Shown here piece after piece: positions 49,550-58,650 of a stretch of DNA of 64,000 nt. Within the stretch, counting starts at the first letter, position 1. The number at the start of each line of letters is the position of its first letter. Origin of the DNA: Alphaproteobacteria bacterium (lineage in GTDB: Bacteria > Pseudomonadota > Alphaproteobacteria > Rhodospirillales > WMHbin7); assembly GCA_015231795.1 (NCBI GenBank), contig JADGAX010000001.1:558001-622000 (forward strand), read 5' to 3'. Below the pieces are notes generated by a model, which had not been told where the DNA came from, did no database searches, and was given only the letters and a program-made list of their open reading frames with translations. Made by a program: the position numbers and the translations under genes.

Positions 49550-50451
49550 TGCCCCACAGGCGAACCCATCTGAATATGTCGGCGATGGCGCTTCTGGCCC
49601 TGTTGTGCCTGCTGTGGGGATTGCAGCAAGTATCGATCAAACTAGCCAACGAAGGCGTCTCGCCGGTCATGCAGGCGGGTATCCGCTCGACAGGCGCCGC
49701 AGCCTTGCTGTGGATATGGATGACGATCAGAGGCCAGAAACTGCTGGCGCGCGACCAAAGCCTATGGCCCGGCCTGATCGCGGGAACGCTGTTCGCCGTG
49801 GAGTTCCTGTGCATCTATTGGGGCCTGTCCTTCACCACGGCATCGCGCAGCATCATCTTCATCTATACCGCCCCCTTCGTGGTGGCGTTGGGCGCGCAGC
49901 TTTTCCTGCCCCACGAAAAGCTGCGGTTACTGCAAGCCATGGGCCTTGGTTGCGCCTTTCTGGGCATCGTGATCGCCTTCGCCGACGGGTTGGTATTGGC
50001 ATCGCCAACCATGCTGTATGGCGATCTGCTGGCCCTGGCCGGGGCCATCTTGTGGGGGGCGACCACGGTGCTGGTCAAGGCCACGGTGCTGGCCCGCATT
50101 TCGCCCGCCAAGACCCTGTTCTATCAATTGGCCGTCTCGGCCTTGGCGCTGGTTCCCGCCTCGATTCTGATGGGCGAACCAGGCATAACCATGCTGTCGC
50201 CGCTTGTCGTCGGCTGCCTGCTTTTTCAGACCGTGATCGTCGCCTTCGCCAGCTATCTGGCCTGGTTCTGGCTTGTGGCGCATTATCCGGCGGCGCGGCT
50301 GGCATCGTTCACCTTCCTCACACCCCTCTTCGGTTTGGCCGCCGGAGGGATTATCCTTAGCGAGCCGATCACGCCGCTGCTGCTGGCGGCCCTTGCCCTG
50401 GTGGCGGCGGGAATCTGGCTGGTCAACCGTCCGGACGCTGCGAAATGCTGA
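49549..50451 (+). CDS. EamA/DMT-family permease
   Basis: 300 residues with ten hydrophobic helices in two five-helix EamA repeats; WGLQQVSIKLANEGVSPVMQ AGIRSTGAAALLW and WGATTVLVKATVLARISPAK mark the repeat starts. Members export amino acids, purines or other metabolites; the substrate is unknown. The ATG overlaps the preceding stop (TGATG). A second ATG at 49576 is possible. It overlaps the acyl-CoA synthetase by 7 bases. Confidence 0.9.
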   Translation: MPHRRTHLNMSAMALLALLCLLWGLQQVSIKLANEGVSPVMQAGIRSTGAAALLWIWMTIRGQKLLARDQSLWPGLIAGTLFAVEFLCIYWGLSFTTASRSIIFIYTAPFVVALGAQLFLPHEKLRLLQAMGLGCAFLGIVIAFADGLVLASPTMLYGDLLALAGAILWGATTVLVKATVLARISPAKTLFYQLAVSALALVPASILMGEPGITMLSPLVVGCLLFQTVIVAFASYLAWFWLVAHYPAARLASFTFLTPLFGLAAGGIILSEPITPLLLAALALVAAGIWLVNRPDAAKC

Positions 50452-52097
50452 AGCTCAGCCATTCCTACGAAGAGACATGCCGGACATTCCGCTGGCACAT
50501 TCCCGAACATTACAATATCGGGGTGGACGCCATCGACAAGCATGCCGGCCTGGGGGCCGACGGCAACCGCACGGCGCTGATCACCGAACTGGAAAATGGC
50601 GAGGTGGGGCGTTACAGCTTCGCCGACATCAAGCGCCTGTCCAACTGCCTTGCCAACGCGTTGCACGGATTGGGCGTGCGAAAAGGCGACCGGGTCGCCA
50701 TTCTTCTGTCGCAATCGCTGGAAACGGCGCTGGCCCATATCGCCACCTACAAGCTGGGCGCCATCGCGGTTCCCTTGTTCACCTTGTTTGGCGAAGACGC
50801 GCTTCTCTACCGCCTGTCCGATTCGTCGGCCAGGCTTTTGATCACCGACATGGAGAATCTCGACAAGGTGATGGCGCTGAAAAGCGAACTGCCGCGCCTG
50901 GACAATCTGCTGGTGGTGGGGGCCAAGGGCAAGGGCGGCGTCACCGATTTCTGGGCCGCCATGATGAGTGCTTCGGACCAATTCACACCCGAAGACACAT
51001 TGGCCGACGATCCGGCGCTGATCATTTACACCTCGGGCACCACCGGCAGTCCCAAGGGCGCCTTGCACGCCCATCGCACGCTTCTGGGCCATCTGCCGGG
51101 CGTGGAGTTTCCGCAAGACTTCTTCCCCAAATACGGCGACCTGTTTTGGACGCCCGCCGACTGGGCCTGGATCGGCGGCTTGCTCGACGTGCTGCTGCCC
51201 GCTTGGCATCATGGCGTTCCCGTGCTGGCGCACCGGGCGCGCAAATTCGATCCCGATTTCGCCATGCATCTGATGGCGCGCCACGGCGTGCGCAACGTCT
51301 TCTTGCCGCCCACGGCGCTTAAGCTGATGCGCCAAGCGGGTTCCTTCACGGCCAAGCCTCGTTTGCGCAGCATCGGATCGGGTGGCGAAACGCTGGGCGA
51401 GGAATTGCTAGACTGGGGAAAATCTACTTTCGGCGTCACGATCAACGAATTCTACGGCCAGACGGAATGCAATCTGGTGGTCGGCAATTGCGCTTCGGTG
51501 ATGGAGGTGCGCAAGGGGTCGATGGGACGCGCCATTCCCGGCCACGACGTCGAGATCGTCGATGACGACGGCATTCCCCAACAGCCTGGAACGCCCGGCC
51601 ATATCGCCATCCGCCAAGGCGATCCGGTGATGTTTCTCGAATATTGGCACAACCCCGACGCCACCAGGGACAAGTTCGCCAATGGATGGCTGCTGACCGG
51701 CGACATGGGCGTGCGCGACATCGACGGCTATTTCTGGTTCCAGGGCCGCTCTGACGATGTGATCACCTCGGGCGCTTACCGCATCGGCCCCGGCGAGATC
51801 GAGGATTGCCTGATCCGCCACCCGGCCGTCGCCATGGCCGCCGTGATCGGCGTGCCCGACCCGGTGCGCACCGAAAGCATCAAGGCCTTCATCGTGACCA
51901 AACCGGGCCACCAGCCGAAGGATCACGAGGCCGACCGGGCATTGGCCGATGCGATCCGCAGCCATGTGAAGACGCGCATGGCGCAATACGCCTATCCGCG
52001 CGAGATCGAATTCGTGACCGAACTGCCCATGACCGCCACCGGCAAGATCAAGCGCAAGGACCTGCGCGAGATGGAAAAGGCCAAGCGATCAGAATGA
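50445..52097 (+). CDS. AMP-forming acyl-CoA synthetase
   Basis: 550 residues, of the ANL family. LIIYTSGTTGSPKGALHAHR is the AMP-binding P-loop, NEFYGQTECNLVVGN the A5 motif, GWLLTGDMGVRDIDGYFWFQ GRSDD the A7-A8 region with the hinge, and PMTATGKIKRKDLR the A10 catalytic Lys. It activates a carboxylic acid to acyl-AMP then acyl-CoA; similarity is to medium-chain and acetoacetyl/benzoyl-type synthetases (AcsM-like). The overlap with the DMT gene suggests a shared transcript. Confidence 0.92.
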   Translation: MLKLSHSYEETCRTFRWHIPEHYNIGVDAIDKHAGLGADGNRTALITELENGEVGRYSFADIKRLSNCLANALHGLGVRKGDRVAILLSQSLETALAHIATYKLGAIAVPLFTLFGEDALLYRLSDSSARLLITDMENLDKVMALKSELPRLDNLLVVGAKGKGGVTDFWAAMMSASDQFTPEDTLADDPALIIYTSGTTGSPKGALHAHRTLLGHLPGVEFPQDFFPKYGDLFWTPADWAWIGGLLDVLLPAWHHGVPVLAHRARKFDPDFAMHLMARHGVRNVFLPPTALKLMRQAGSFTAKPRLRSIGSGGETLGEELLDWGKSTFGVTINEFYGQTECNLVVGNCASVMEVRKGSMGRAIPGHDVEIVDDDGIPQQPGTPGHIAIRQGDPVMFLEYWHNPDATRDKFANGWLLTGDMGVRDIDGYFWFQGRSDDVITSGAYRIGPGEIEDCLIRHPAVAMAAVIGVPDPVRTESIKAFIVTKPGHQPKDHEADRALADAIRSHVKTRMAQYAYPREIEFVTELPMTATGKIKRKDLREMEKAKRSE

Positions 52098-52135
52098 CTA
52101 TACTGCCGTAGAAACCGCCAAAACAGGAGGCTGGC

Positions 52136-52735
52136 ATGACCAAACAGATCGACTATTGCTATGCGTTGGTGTCGCCCTGGAGTTTCATCGGTCATGCCCG
52201 CTTGCAAGACATCGCCAAGCGCCATGACGCCGTCATCAACTTCAAGCCGGTCAATCTGGGCAAGCTGTTTCCCGCCACCGGCGGCACCATGTTCAAGGAC
52301 CGCCATCCGGCCCGCTTGGCCTATCGTTTGGTCGAGATCGAGCGCTGGAACAAGCATCTCAATTTCGGTTTGAATACGCAGCCGAAATATTTTCCCGTCC
52401 CCGACCAGATGGCGGCCTGCCTGACCATCGAGGCGGGCAGGCAGGGCCGTGACATGGGCGCGCTTTCGCTGGCCTATATGCGGGCCGTGTGGAAGGAAGA
52501 ACGCAATCTGGCCGACGCGGCAACGGTGGCAGCCATTGCCGATGAACAGGGCTTGGACGGCAAAGGCTTGCTGGCCCAATCGGGAGAAGGTTCGCAAGCC
52601 CATCTGCAATGGGAAGCCAACACCGCCGAGGCCATCGCCAAGGGCGTTCATGGCGTGCCTTGGTACGTCTATAACGGCGAACCATTCTGGGGTCAGGATC
52701 GGCTGGATTTTCTGGATAAGGCGCTGGAGAAGTAG
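52136..52735 (+). CDS. DsbA-family 2-hydroxychromene-2-carboxylate isomerase-like protein
   Basis: 199 residues. CYALVSPWSFIGHARLQDIA is the GST-kappa/HCCA isomerase start (Ser as the usual glutathione-activating residue), and GVHGVPWYVYNGEPFWGQDR the cis-Pro region. Such enzymes isomerise aromatic degradation intermediates using glutathione, but many relatives have unknown roles. It is 38 bases after the acyl-CoA synthetase, behind AGGAGG, and probably the last gene of that transcript. Confidence 0.85.
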   Translation: MTKQIDYCYALVSPWSFIGHARLQDIAKRHDAVINFKPVNLGKLFPATGGTMFKDRHPARLAYRLVEIERWNKHLNFGLNTQPKYFPVPDQMAACLTIEAGRQGRDMGALSLAYMRAVWKEERNLADAATVAAIADEQGLDGKGLLAQSGEGSQAHLQWEANTAEAIAKGVHGVPWYVYNGEPFWGQDRLDFLDKALEK

Positions 52736-52746
52736 AACGACCCGTT

Positions 52747-54537
52747 CTATGCCTTGGGAAAGACCAGAATAAACCGGCTGCCTTCGCCCGGCGTCGATTC
52801 AGCGTCGATCAAGCCGCCGTGGTGCTCGGCGATCTTGCGGCACAGCGCCAAACCGATTCCCGTTCCCTCGCAGTGATCGGCGGGAACCAGACGCTGGAAA
52901 ATGGCGAACATGCGATCCTTGTGCTTGGGATCGAAACCGGTTCCGTTGTCGGCCACGACGATCCGCCAGGCATCGCCCATATCCTCCCATTCAACAGCGA
53001 TCGCTGGCGAGCGCTCGGGGGAATGGTATTTCAGGGCGTTGCCGATCAAATTTTGAAACAGGCGCGTCAGCTCCATCCGGTCACCCATGATGGAAGGCAA
53101 TCCGGGTTTCAGTGTGACCGAAGCGGCGGTTTCGTCAATGGCGACCTTGAGATTCTGAATCGCATCGGCAACCACAGTCGATAGGCTGACCGGCTGGAAC
53201 GGCTCGAGATTGCGACCGGTTCTGGAATATTCCAGCAAGCCTGTGATCAGCGCATCCATGCGCTTGGCGCCGTCGGTGGCAAAGCCGATGAAATCCGCCA
53301 TGTCGGGATCAATCCGCTCACCCAGCCTTTTCTTGATCAGATTGAGATAGCTGGTCACCATGCGAAGCGGCTGGCGCATATCGTGCGAGGCGACGTAGGC
53401 GAACTGTTCCAATTCCTGATTGGCCCGTTTCAAATCCTGGGCTTGGCGATTGAGAAGCTCGTAGGCCCGCTTTCTCCTTGCCTCGCTTTCCAGAACCCGC
53501 CCCTGCTCCACCTTCAAGCGCCGATAGCCCAGCGCCAGAAAGACCATCAGAACGGCAATTACCGAAAGGGCGCCAAGCCCTACAAGAATGGCCGGGAAAT
53601 AGCGTTCCCAAACATCATGGGCTGTGAATTCCGGCGCTTCTTCGAAGGGCGGCAGGCGCAGGACGCGGGCCAGATTTTCGACCGGCAGATAATCGGCAGG
53701 GACCGTGAAACCATGAATTCCGGCAGCCTTCGCGGCCTTGCTGTCCGGCTCGACATCGAAGAGCGCGCGGGCGATCTGGCGAACCAGCCGCTCATTGACA
53801 TGAGGCAAAGCGGCAAAGGCCCATTCCGGATAAAGGCGCGTCGATACCAGAAATGGGAATGACGGTGGTTTTTGCGGATTGACCAGTTTCAAGCGGCCTT
53901 CGGGCAGGCTTCCTTCGCGGATCATGGCCTCGAAAATGCCGGTTCGGACGAAACCGGCATCCGCGCCGCCCGCCAACAAGGTTTTTACGACGCTGTCGTG
54001 CCCGCCCACATTCACAAGGTTGGCGTCATCAGGCAAATGAATGCCCGCCATCAGCAATTCATAGGCCTGGGTCTGATAGCCGCCCAGATATTTGGTTCCT
54101 GGATAGGCGATCTTGCGCCCTTTCAAATCCTTCAGCGTCTGAATGTCCGAACGGTCAGCAGGCGCCAGAATGGCCCCGCCCAGGCTGCTGACCGCGATGC
54201 CCTTGTCCAGCGATACCAGCGTGGCCAGTGCGCCAGTCAAACGATTGCGATGGCGAAGCAGCATGAAATGGCTGGGATTGGTAAAGACCATATCCAGCTT
54301 GCCCGCTTCCAGCGCCGCTTCGATCTCGGAAATATCCAGCGCCAGCATTCTGATCTTGATGCCGGGAATCGAGCGATTGAGATGATCCACCAGCGGCTGA
54401 TACTGCTCAACCATAACCGGCTTGGGCCTGTAGGCGAAGATGCCCAGGTTCAGTTCTTCCTGAGCGCGGACGGCACTCGCCTGAAACAGCAGTGCTACCG
54501 CCAGCCCAACTCCCGCCAGCATGCCCGATAGACGCAA
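52747..54537 (-). CDS. Membrane histidine kinase with periplasmic PhnD-type binding domain
   Basis: 596 residues. Signal peptide 1-~25 (AVRAQEE). Residues ~28-300 form a PhnD/phosphonate-type solute-binding domain (LNLGIFAYRPKPVMVEQYQP, DMVFTNPSHFMLLRH, DLKGRKIAYPGTKYLGG), followed by TM ~315-340, a coiled linker, HisKA with His385 (FAYVASHDMRQPLRM, phytochrome-type) and HATPase (LFQNLIGNALKYH, DNGTGFD, GTGIGLALC). The fusion of binding domain and kinase recalls TtrS, the tetrathionate sensor, but the ligand here is unknown. No response regulator gene is next to it; DivK at 55096 is the nearest. Confidence 0.9.
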   Translation of the reverse strand: MRLSGMLAGVGLAVALLFQASAVRAQEELNLGIFAYRPKPVMVEQYQPLVDHLNRSIPGIKIRMLALDISEIEAALEAGKLDMVFTNPSHFMLLRHRNRLTGALATLVSLDKGIAVSSLGGAILAPADRSDIQTLKDLKGRKIAYPGTKYLGGYQTQAYELLMAGIHLPDDANLVNVGGHDSVVKTLLAGGADAGFVRTGIFEAMIREGSLPEGRLKLVNPQKPPSFPFLVSTRLYPEWAFAALPHVNERLVRQIARALFDVEPDSKAAKAAGIHGFTVPADYLPVENLARVLRLPPFEEAPEFTAHDVWERYFPAILVGLGALSVIAVLMVFLALGYRRLKVEQGRVLESEARRKRAYELLNRQAQDLKRANQELEQFAYVASHDMRQPLRMVTSYLNLIKKRLGERIDPDMADFIGFATDGAKRMDALITGLLEYSRTGRNLEPFQPVSLSTVVADAIQNLKVAIDETAASVTLKPGLPSIMGDRMELTRLFQNLIGNALKYHSPERSPAIAVEWEDMGDAWRIVVADNGTGFDPKHKDRMFAIFQRLVPADHCEGTGIGLALCRKIAEHHGGLIDAESTPGEGSRFILVFPKA

Positions 54538-54729
54538 CGTGCCCCCGCATTTTATTTAACGAGCGGATTTGCCCCGCTCTCTTATGACTGTCACATTATC
54601 TCAACCTGACCGCTTCGGAAAGCGCCAGGACGCAACCATGCGGCAAATTCGGCAAGCCGCAACGTTGCAGGGCGCGGTTCTTTACGCCGCGGAATGCCAG
54701 CCGACCGCAAAATCGAAAATAATTTTCCT

Positions 54730-54745
54730 TGTGACGTCCATCACA
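54730..54745. promoter_or_regulatory. CRP-type palindrome TGTGA-N6-TCACA
   Basis: A perfect match to the Escherichia coli CRP consensus, also the site reported for the alphaproteobacterial CRP homologue CgrA. It lies about 35 bases before the predicted 5' end of the RNA candidate at 54780. Confidence 0.65.
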
Positions 54746-54779
54746 GCCCCCTGGCGGTGCTTAGAGCAGTATGGCGACT

Positions 54780-54928
54780 GGATACAGGTTGTCGGGCCGG
54801 AGGATTTTCCGGCGGCTGCCCGCCCCCGCGGGCGACGAAACCGCCGTTTGGATGTTCACCGTGTCGCTGGCCGGTATCCTTTTCCCTCAAGAGCAAACTT
54901 GGGCCGGGCTTGTCCCGGCCCACTTTTT
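54780..54928 (+). ncRNA. Candidate small structured RNA ending in an intrinsic terminator
   Basis: This stretch has no supported protein gene but several signs of an RNA gene. A CRP-type site ends 35 bases upstream and TATGGC (54770-54775) could be the -10. GGATAC (54780-54785) is complementary to GTATCC (54874-54879); GCCGGA/TCCGGC (54796-54813) and GCCCGC/GCGGGC (54818-54833) form inner hairpins; a strong terminator follows at 54900-54928. It does not match 6S, 4.5S or RNase P RNA signatures I know. Bases 54538-54779 and 54929-55095 hold no supported gene. Confidence 0.4.
54900..54928 (+). terminator. Intrinsic terminator, palindromic-repeat type core
   Basis: TGGGCCGGG (54900-54908), CTTGT, CCCGGCCCA (54914-54922), then CTTTTTT. 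It ends a transcript coming from the left with no protein gene. The CCGGGCTTG-CCCGG core is shared with the repeat elements at 60215-60308. Confidence 0.75.
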
Positions 54929-55095
54929 TGTGCGCCGCGCTCATATTTTGACAAGTCCTTGTGGTTAAATTGACGATGGGCAACAAAGGCTCGAAATTTT
55001 TGTGGTTATATACAATCTTGGAAGCTGTTGGTTTTTTCACAAATTACGATTATCAAGAAGGCGGGGGACATGACCTAAGCCAGTTAGAGATGATT

Positions 55096-55458
55096 ATGCC
55101 CAAAACGATCCTCATTGTTGAGGACAACGAACTGAACATGAAACTGTTCTGCGACCTTCTGGCCGCACATGGTTACGCCACCCTTCAGACGAGCGAGGGG
55201 GCGAACGTGCTGGGCATCATGCGCGAACAAAGACCCGACTTGGTCCTGATGGACATCCAACTGCCTGAAATATCAGGCATTGACGTCACGCGTATGATTA
55301 AGGCCGATGACGACCTTAAGGATATCCCGGTCATTGCCGTGACAGCCTTCGCCATGAAGGGCGACGAGGAAAAAATCCTGGAAGGCGGCTGCGACGCTTA
55401 CATCACCAAGCCGATCTCGGTCGCCACCTTCATCGCGACCATCCAGAAATACCTTTAG
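55096..55458 (+). CDS. divK: DivK-type single-domain response regulator
   Basis: 120 residues from the ATG at 55096, which places the phosphoacceptor at Asp53 exactly as in Caulobacter DivK; an ATG two codons earlier is possible. The sequence [40 protein letters not shown] and [30 protein letters not shown] is close to DivK throughout. DivK is a cell-cycle polarity regulator of the DivJ/PleC system. The usual neighbour pleD is absent; a convergent moaA follows 3 bases later. Confidence 0.9.
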   Translation: MPKTILIVEDNELNMKLFCDLLAAHGYATLQTSEGANVLGIMREQRPDLVLMDIQLPEISGIDVTRMIKADDDLKDIPVIAVTAFAMKGDEEKILEGGCDAYITKPISVATFIATIQKYL

Positions 55459-55461
55459 ATA

Positions 55462-56442
55462 TCATCCGCCCGTGGCGCTCATGGCCCGCACGGCGCCCGG
55501 CCCCTGCGACAAAGTGCCGCCCGCCACGAAATCGTGTCCCCTGGGCTTGACGGCCAGAGCGTTCAGAATGGCGTCTTCGATCGCCTGATCGCTTTCGTTG
55601 GCCCGCAGCAGGGAACGAAGATCGACCCCGTCCTCGCGCCCCAGGCACAAATGCAGCTTTCCCGCCGCCGTCAGACGGACGCGGTTGCACGAATCGCAGA
55701 AATGATGGCTTAAGGGGGCGATCAGCCCCAGCCTGCCGCCGGTCTCCTGAACCTTAAGATAGCGCGCCGGGCCGTTGGTGCGTTCATCGGTCTCTTCCAA
55801 CCGGTAGATTTGCGACAGACGTTCCAAAACCGCATCCAGGGGCAGATAAAGATCGGAACGCGCCTCGCCCATCGGCATGGTCTCGATCAGCACCAGATCG
55901 CAGCCGCGCTCGTGGCTCCAAGCCAGCAGATTGGCGATCTCGTGTTCGTTAACGCCCTTCATCAACACGCAATTGAGCTTGACGCGCAAGCCCGCCGCCC
56001 TGGCGGCTTTGATGCCAGCCAGCACCCTGGCCAGATCGCCCTGGCGGGTGATGGACTTGAAGATGGCGGGGTCCAGCGTGTCGAGCGAGACATTGACCCG
56101 CTTAACCCCCGCCAGAGCCAGGCCGCTCGCATAGTCCGCAAGTCTGGTGGCGTTGGTGGTCAGGCTGAGTTCGGACAGGCCCCGCCCCAGCCATTGGCCA
56201 AGATTCTCGAAAAGGCTAAGGACATTGCGCCGGATCAGGGGTTCGCCGCCAGTGATGCGCAATTTTTGAACCCCCATGCGCATGAACAGGGCGCACAGAC
56301 GCTCGATCTCTTCCAGTGTCAGGATTTCCGGGCGCGAGACGAAACGCGTTTCGTCATTCATGCAATAGGAGCAGCGCAGATCGCAGCGGTCGGTCGCCGA
56401 AACCCGTAAATAGTCGATCCTTCGTCCGAACGCATCCTGCAT
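55462..56442 (-). CDS. moaA: GTP 3',8-cyclase MoaA
   Basis: 326 residues. Radical-SAM CDLRCSYC near residue 20 and the C-terminal cluster motif CDSCNRVRLT...LHLC bind two [4Fe-4S] clusters; RITGGEPLIRR is the SAM-binding GGE. The terminal Gly-Gly tail (MSATGG) needed for activity is intact. It makes the first molybdenum-cofactor intermediate with MoaC. It is a single-gene unit, running toward divK. Confidence 0.96.
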   Translation of the reverse strand: MQDAFGRRIDYLRVSATDRCDLRCSYCMNDETRFVSRPEILTLEEIERLCALFMRMGVQKLRITGGEPLIRRNVLSLFENLGQWLGRGLSELSLTTNATRLADYASGLALAGVKRVNVSLDTLDPAIFKSITRQGDLARVLAGIKAARAAGLRVKLNCVLMKGVNEHEIANLLAWSHERGCDLVLIETMPMGEARSDLYLPLDAVLERLSQIYRLEETDERTNGPARYLKVQETGGRLGLIAPLSHHFCDSCNRVRLTAAGKLHLCLGREDGVDLRSLLRANESDQAIEDAILNALAVKPRGHDFVAGGTLSQGPGAVRAMSATGG

Positions 56443-56541
56443 GGGCTTTGTCCCGTCCCGTTCCCCACAATATGGGCAATCGGTCTAGGCTTACCAGCTT
56501 TTCCCAGGCGAAAACTTGACGAATGCCAAGAATGGCGCGTT

Positions 56542-58062
56542 TTATCCCGCCACCACCTTGATCGTCTGGCCGGGTTTTAATGGCTGGCCGGGATCGATGT
56601 CGTTCAACAGCATGAACCAATCGGCGTTGTATTCGTTGAAAGGCATCGTGGCGCTCAGCCGCTCGGGCGTATCGCCCGCATGGGCCTTGACGACGATCAG
56701 ACGCAAGGGTTTGACCCGGGCGGCCTCCTCGGCGGTCAGACGCCTGAAGCTGTAGGTGGTGCGCTTGAAATCCTCCTCGAAACCGCTGGCCTGGCTTCTG
56801 GGGGTGACGAACATGAAGCGGTAGATCTGGTTGGCGTCATAGCGGATGGCCAGCAGCCGCACGTAAACCGGCTGTCCGTTGGCCTGGCCTTGGGTGACCC
56901 CGGTGGCCGCCTCCATGCCGTTCACGGTAATGGCCTCCAACTGCGTCACGTTCGAGCGCGGCATCCATTCGCGGCCGATATAGCTGGACATGTTGCCATT
57001 GCCGCGCGGCTTGGCGCCGTCAAAAATGATGATCGCCCCCTTTGAATGGCTGGCCACCACCTTGGAAGGGCTGTTGGACAGGCGGAACCCTTTGGGAATG
57101 TCGAAACCGAAGCGCAAAGCGGGATGCAGGAAACTTTGCCCCTTCATCATGCCCTGCTCGGGATCGTCGCCGAACAGCATGCCATTGATCATGTCCAGAT
57201 AGCGGTTCCGTTCAAGCCGGGCGTTGGCCACCGACAGGTTGCGCAGCCGGTTTGCCGCCGCATCCACGCGTTCCTTGGTTTGCGGATGGGTGGCCATCAT
57301 GTCGAACTGATCGACCGCATCCGGGCTTTTGCCCGCCATGCGCGCCTGCAACTGGGAATGTTTGCGCAAACTCGCCAGGAAATTGACCATGGCGTCGGGT
57401 TCGTAGCCGGAACGGGTCATGTAGCGGTGGCCCAACAGATCGGCCTCCATTTCATGCTCGCGCGAATAGGATTGCAAGAAAGCCTGGGCGCCGTACTGGG
57501 CGACATTCATCAGCCCCTGCCCGGCCTGTCCCGCCCCCATCACCGAAAGCCCGATGGCCGCCGCCATCAGTCCGATATTGGTCGCCATGCCGGAACTGTA
57601 GCGCTGAGCCGAATGCCTAGCCACCACATGGCCGATCTCGTGTCCGACCACGCCCGCCAATTCCGCCTCGTCCTGGCATAGCGCCATCAGGCCGCGGCTG
57701 ATGCAAACGAAGCCGCCAGGCAAGGCGAAGGCGTTGATAATGTCCGAATTGAGAACAGTGAAGGTGAATTTGGCGTCGGGGGTTTCCGACTGGCGGAGCA
57801 ATTCGTTTCCCAAGGAAGTCAGGTAGCTGCTGACGCGCGCATCCTTGTATTCGCCGCCAAACTCACTTACTAATGAGGGAAATTGTTCGCTGCCGATCTT
57901 CTTTTCTTCATCGGTCGATAAAAGGCCGGTGAAGCTGGATTGTCCTGTGGCCGGGTTGACGCTGCAACCGCTTAGACACCAAGGTGCCAGCCCCGCCAAA
58001 GCGGAACCGGACAAAAACCCCTTCAGCAGGCGGCGGCGCCCAATCTCGTTGCAATCGCACAT
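56542..58062 (-). CDS. M48-family metalloprotease lipoprotein (BepA/YfgC-like) with C-terminal LysM-like module
   Basis: 506 residues. The N-terminus combines a Tat-like RRRLLKGF (residues 9-16) with a lipobox CLSGC (Cys33). The protease domain has HEIGH at 141-145 and a downstream Glu in the EHEMEADLLGHRYM motif, the zinc site of M48 enzymes. After ~residue 300 comes a domain of unknown function, and the last 50 residues (PERLSATMPFNEYNADWFML, PGQPLKPGQTIKVV) look like a LysM-type module. BepA relatives degrade or assist outer-membrane proteins. It diverges from the response regulator at 58206. Confidence 0.9.
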   Translation of the reverse strand: MCDCNEIGRRRLLKGFLSGSALAGLAPWCLSGCSVNPATGQSSFTGLLSTDEEKKIGSEQFPSLVSEFGGEYKDARVSSYLTSLGNELLRQSETPDAKFTFTVLNSDIINAFALPGGFVCISRGLMALCQDEAELAGVVGHEIGHVVARHSAQRYSSGMATNIGLMAAAIGLSVMGAGQAGQGLMNVAQYGAQAFLQSYSREHEMEADLLGHRYMTRSGYEPDAMVNFLASLRKHSQLQARMAGKSPDAVDQFDMMATHPQTKERVDAAANRLRNLSVANARLERNRYLDMINGMLFGDDPEQGMMKGQSFLHPALRFGFDIPKGFRLSNSPSKVVASHSKGAIIIFDGAKPRGNGNMSSYIGREWMPRSNVTQLEAITVNGMEAATGVTQGQANGQPVYVRLLAIRYDANQIYRFMFVTPRSQASGFEEDFKRTTYSFRRLTAEEAARVKPLRLIVVKAHAGDTPERLSATMPFNEYNADWFMLLNDIDPGQPLKPGQTIKVVAG

Positions 58063-58205
58063 CAGAGTCTCACCCTTTCCTCTTTTGCATGCATCTCATG
58101 TTAATACGCCGGGACGGGGATGCAAACTTTCCCTCGACTTCACAGGTCAACATCCCTATTTTCCAATCAAGATTATGGCCTTTTTCCGGCGGAGTTTCAG
58201 TTCCA

Positions 58206-58637
58206 GTGCGACCGATCGAGATATTGCTTGTCGAAGACAACATGGCGGACGCCCGTTTGGTGGTTGAAGCCTTCAAGGACTCGCATGTCCTGAACAGCAT
58301 CAATCATGTCCTGGACGGCGCCGACGCCATGGATTATCTGCGCCGTCAGGGATCGCACGCCCAGGCGGGCCTGCCCGATCTGGTTTTGCTGGACCTCAAC
58401 CTGCCCAAGAAGGACGGGCGCGAGGTGCTGGAAGAGATTCGCAAGGACCCCAAGCTGCATCGCCTGCCGGTGATCGCGCTGACCACATCGGAATCGGAAG
58501 CCGACATCCTGCGCTGCTACGAGTTGGGAGCCAACGCCTACATCGTCAAGCCCGTCGACTTCGACAAGTTCATCGCCGTCGTGCAGTCGATTGGCGTGTT
58601 CTGGCTTCAAATCGTCACCCTGCCCAGCCACATCTGA
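58206..58637 (+). CDS. Single-domain response regulator, Rcp1-like
   Basis: 143 residues from a GTG at 58206, which gives the family N-terminus RPIEILLVEDNMADARLVVE; GGCGGAG lies 11 bases upstream. An in-frame ATG at 58089 would add a 39-residue tail unlike relatives. Phosphoacceptor Asp63 in LVLLDLNLPKKDG and the KPVDFDKF end are present. Such regulators pair with phytochrome-type kinases. It is 13 bases before accA, an odd pairing. Confidence 0.85.
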   Translation: MRPIEILLVEDNMADARLVVEAFKDSHVLNSINHVLDGADAMDYLRRQGSHAQAGLPDLVLLDLNLPKKDGREVLEEIRKDPKLHRLPVIALTTSESEADILRCYELGANAYIVKPVDFDKFIAVVQSIGVFWLQIVTLPSHI

Positions 58638-58650
58638 CCGGTCAGAGTCC

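Noticed and set aside
54600-54670. GGACGCAA string at 54628 resembling part of a c-di-GMP-I (GEMM) riboswitch
   Set aside because: The flanking stems, the GAAA tetraloop and the second conserved half are missing, and it is followed by a possible CRP-controlled start, not a gene.
54569-54973. A 134-codon open frame between the PhnD-kinase gene and divK
   Set aside because: No recognisable domain, no good ribosome site, and it reads through a strong intrinsic terminator hairpin. The RNA-gene reading explains the stretch better.
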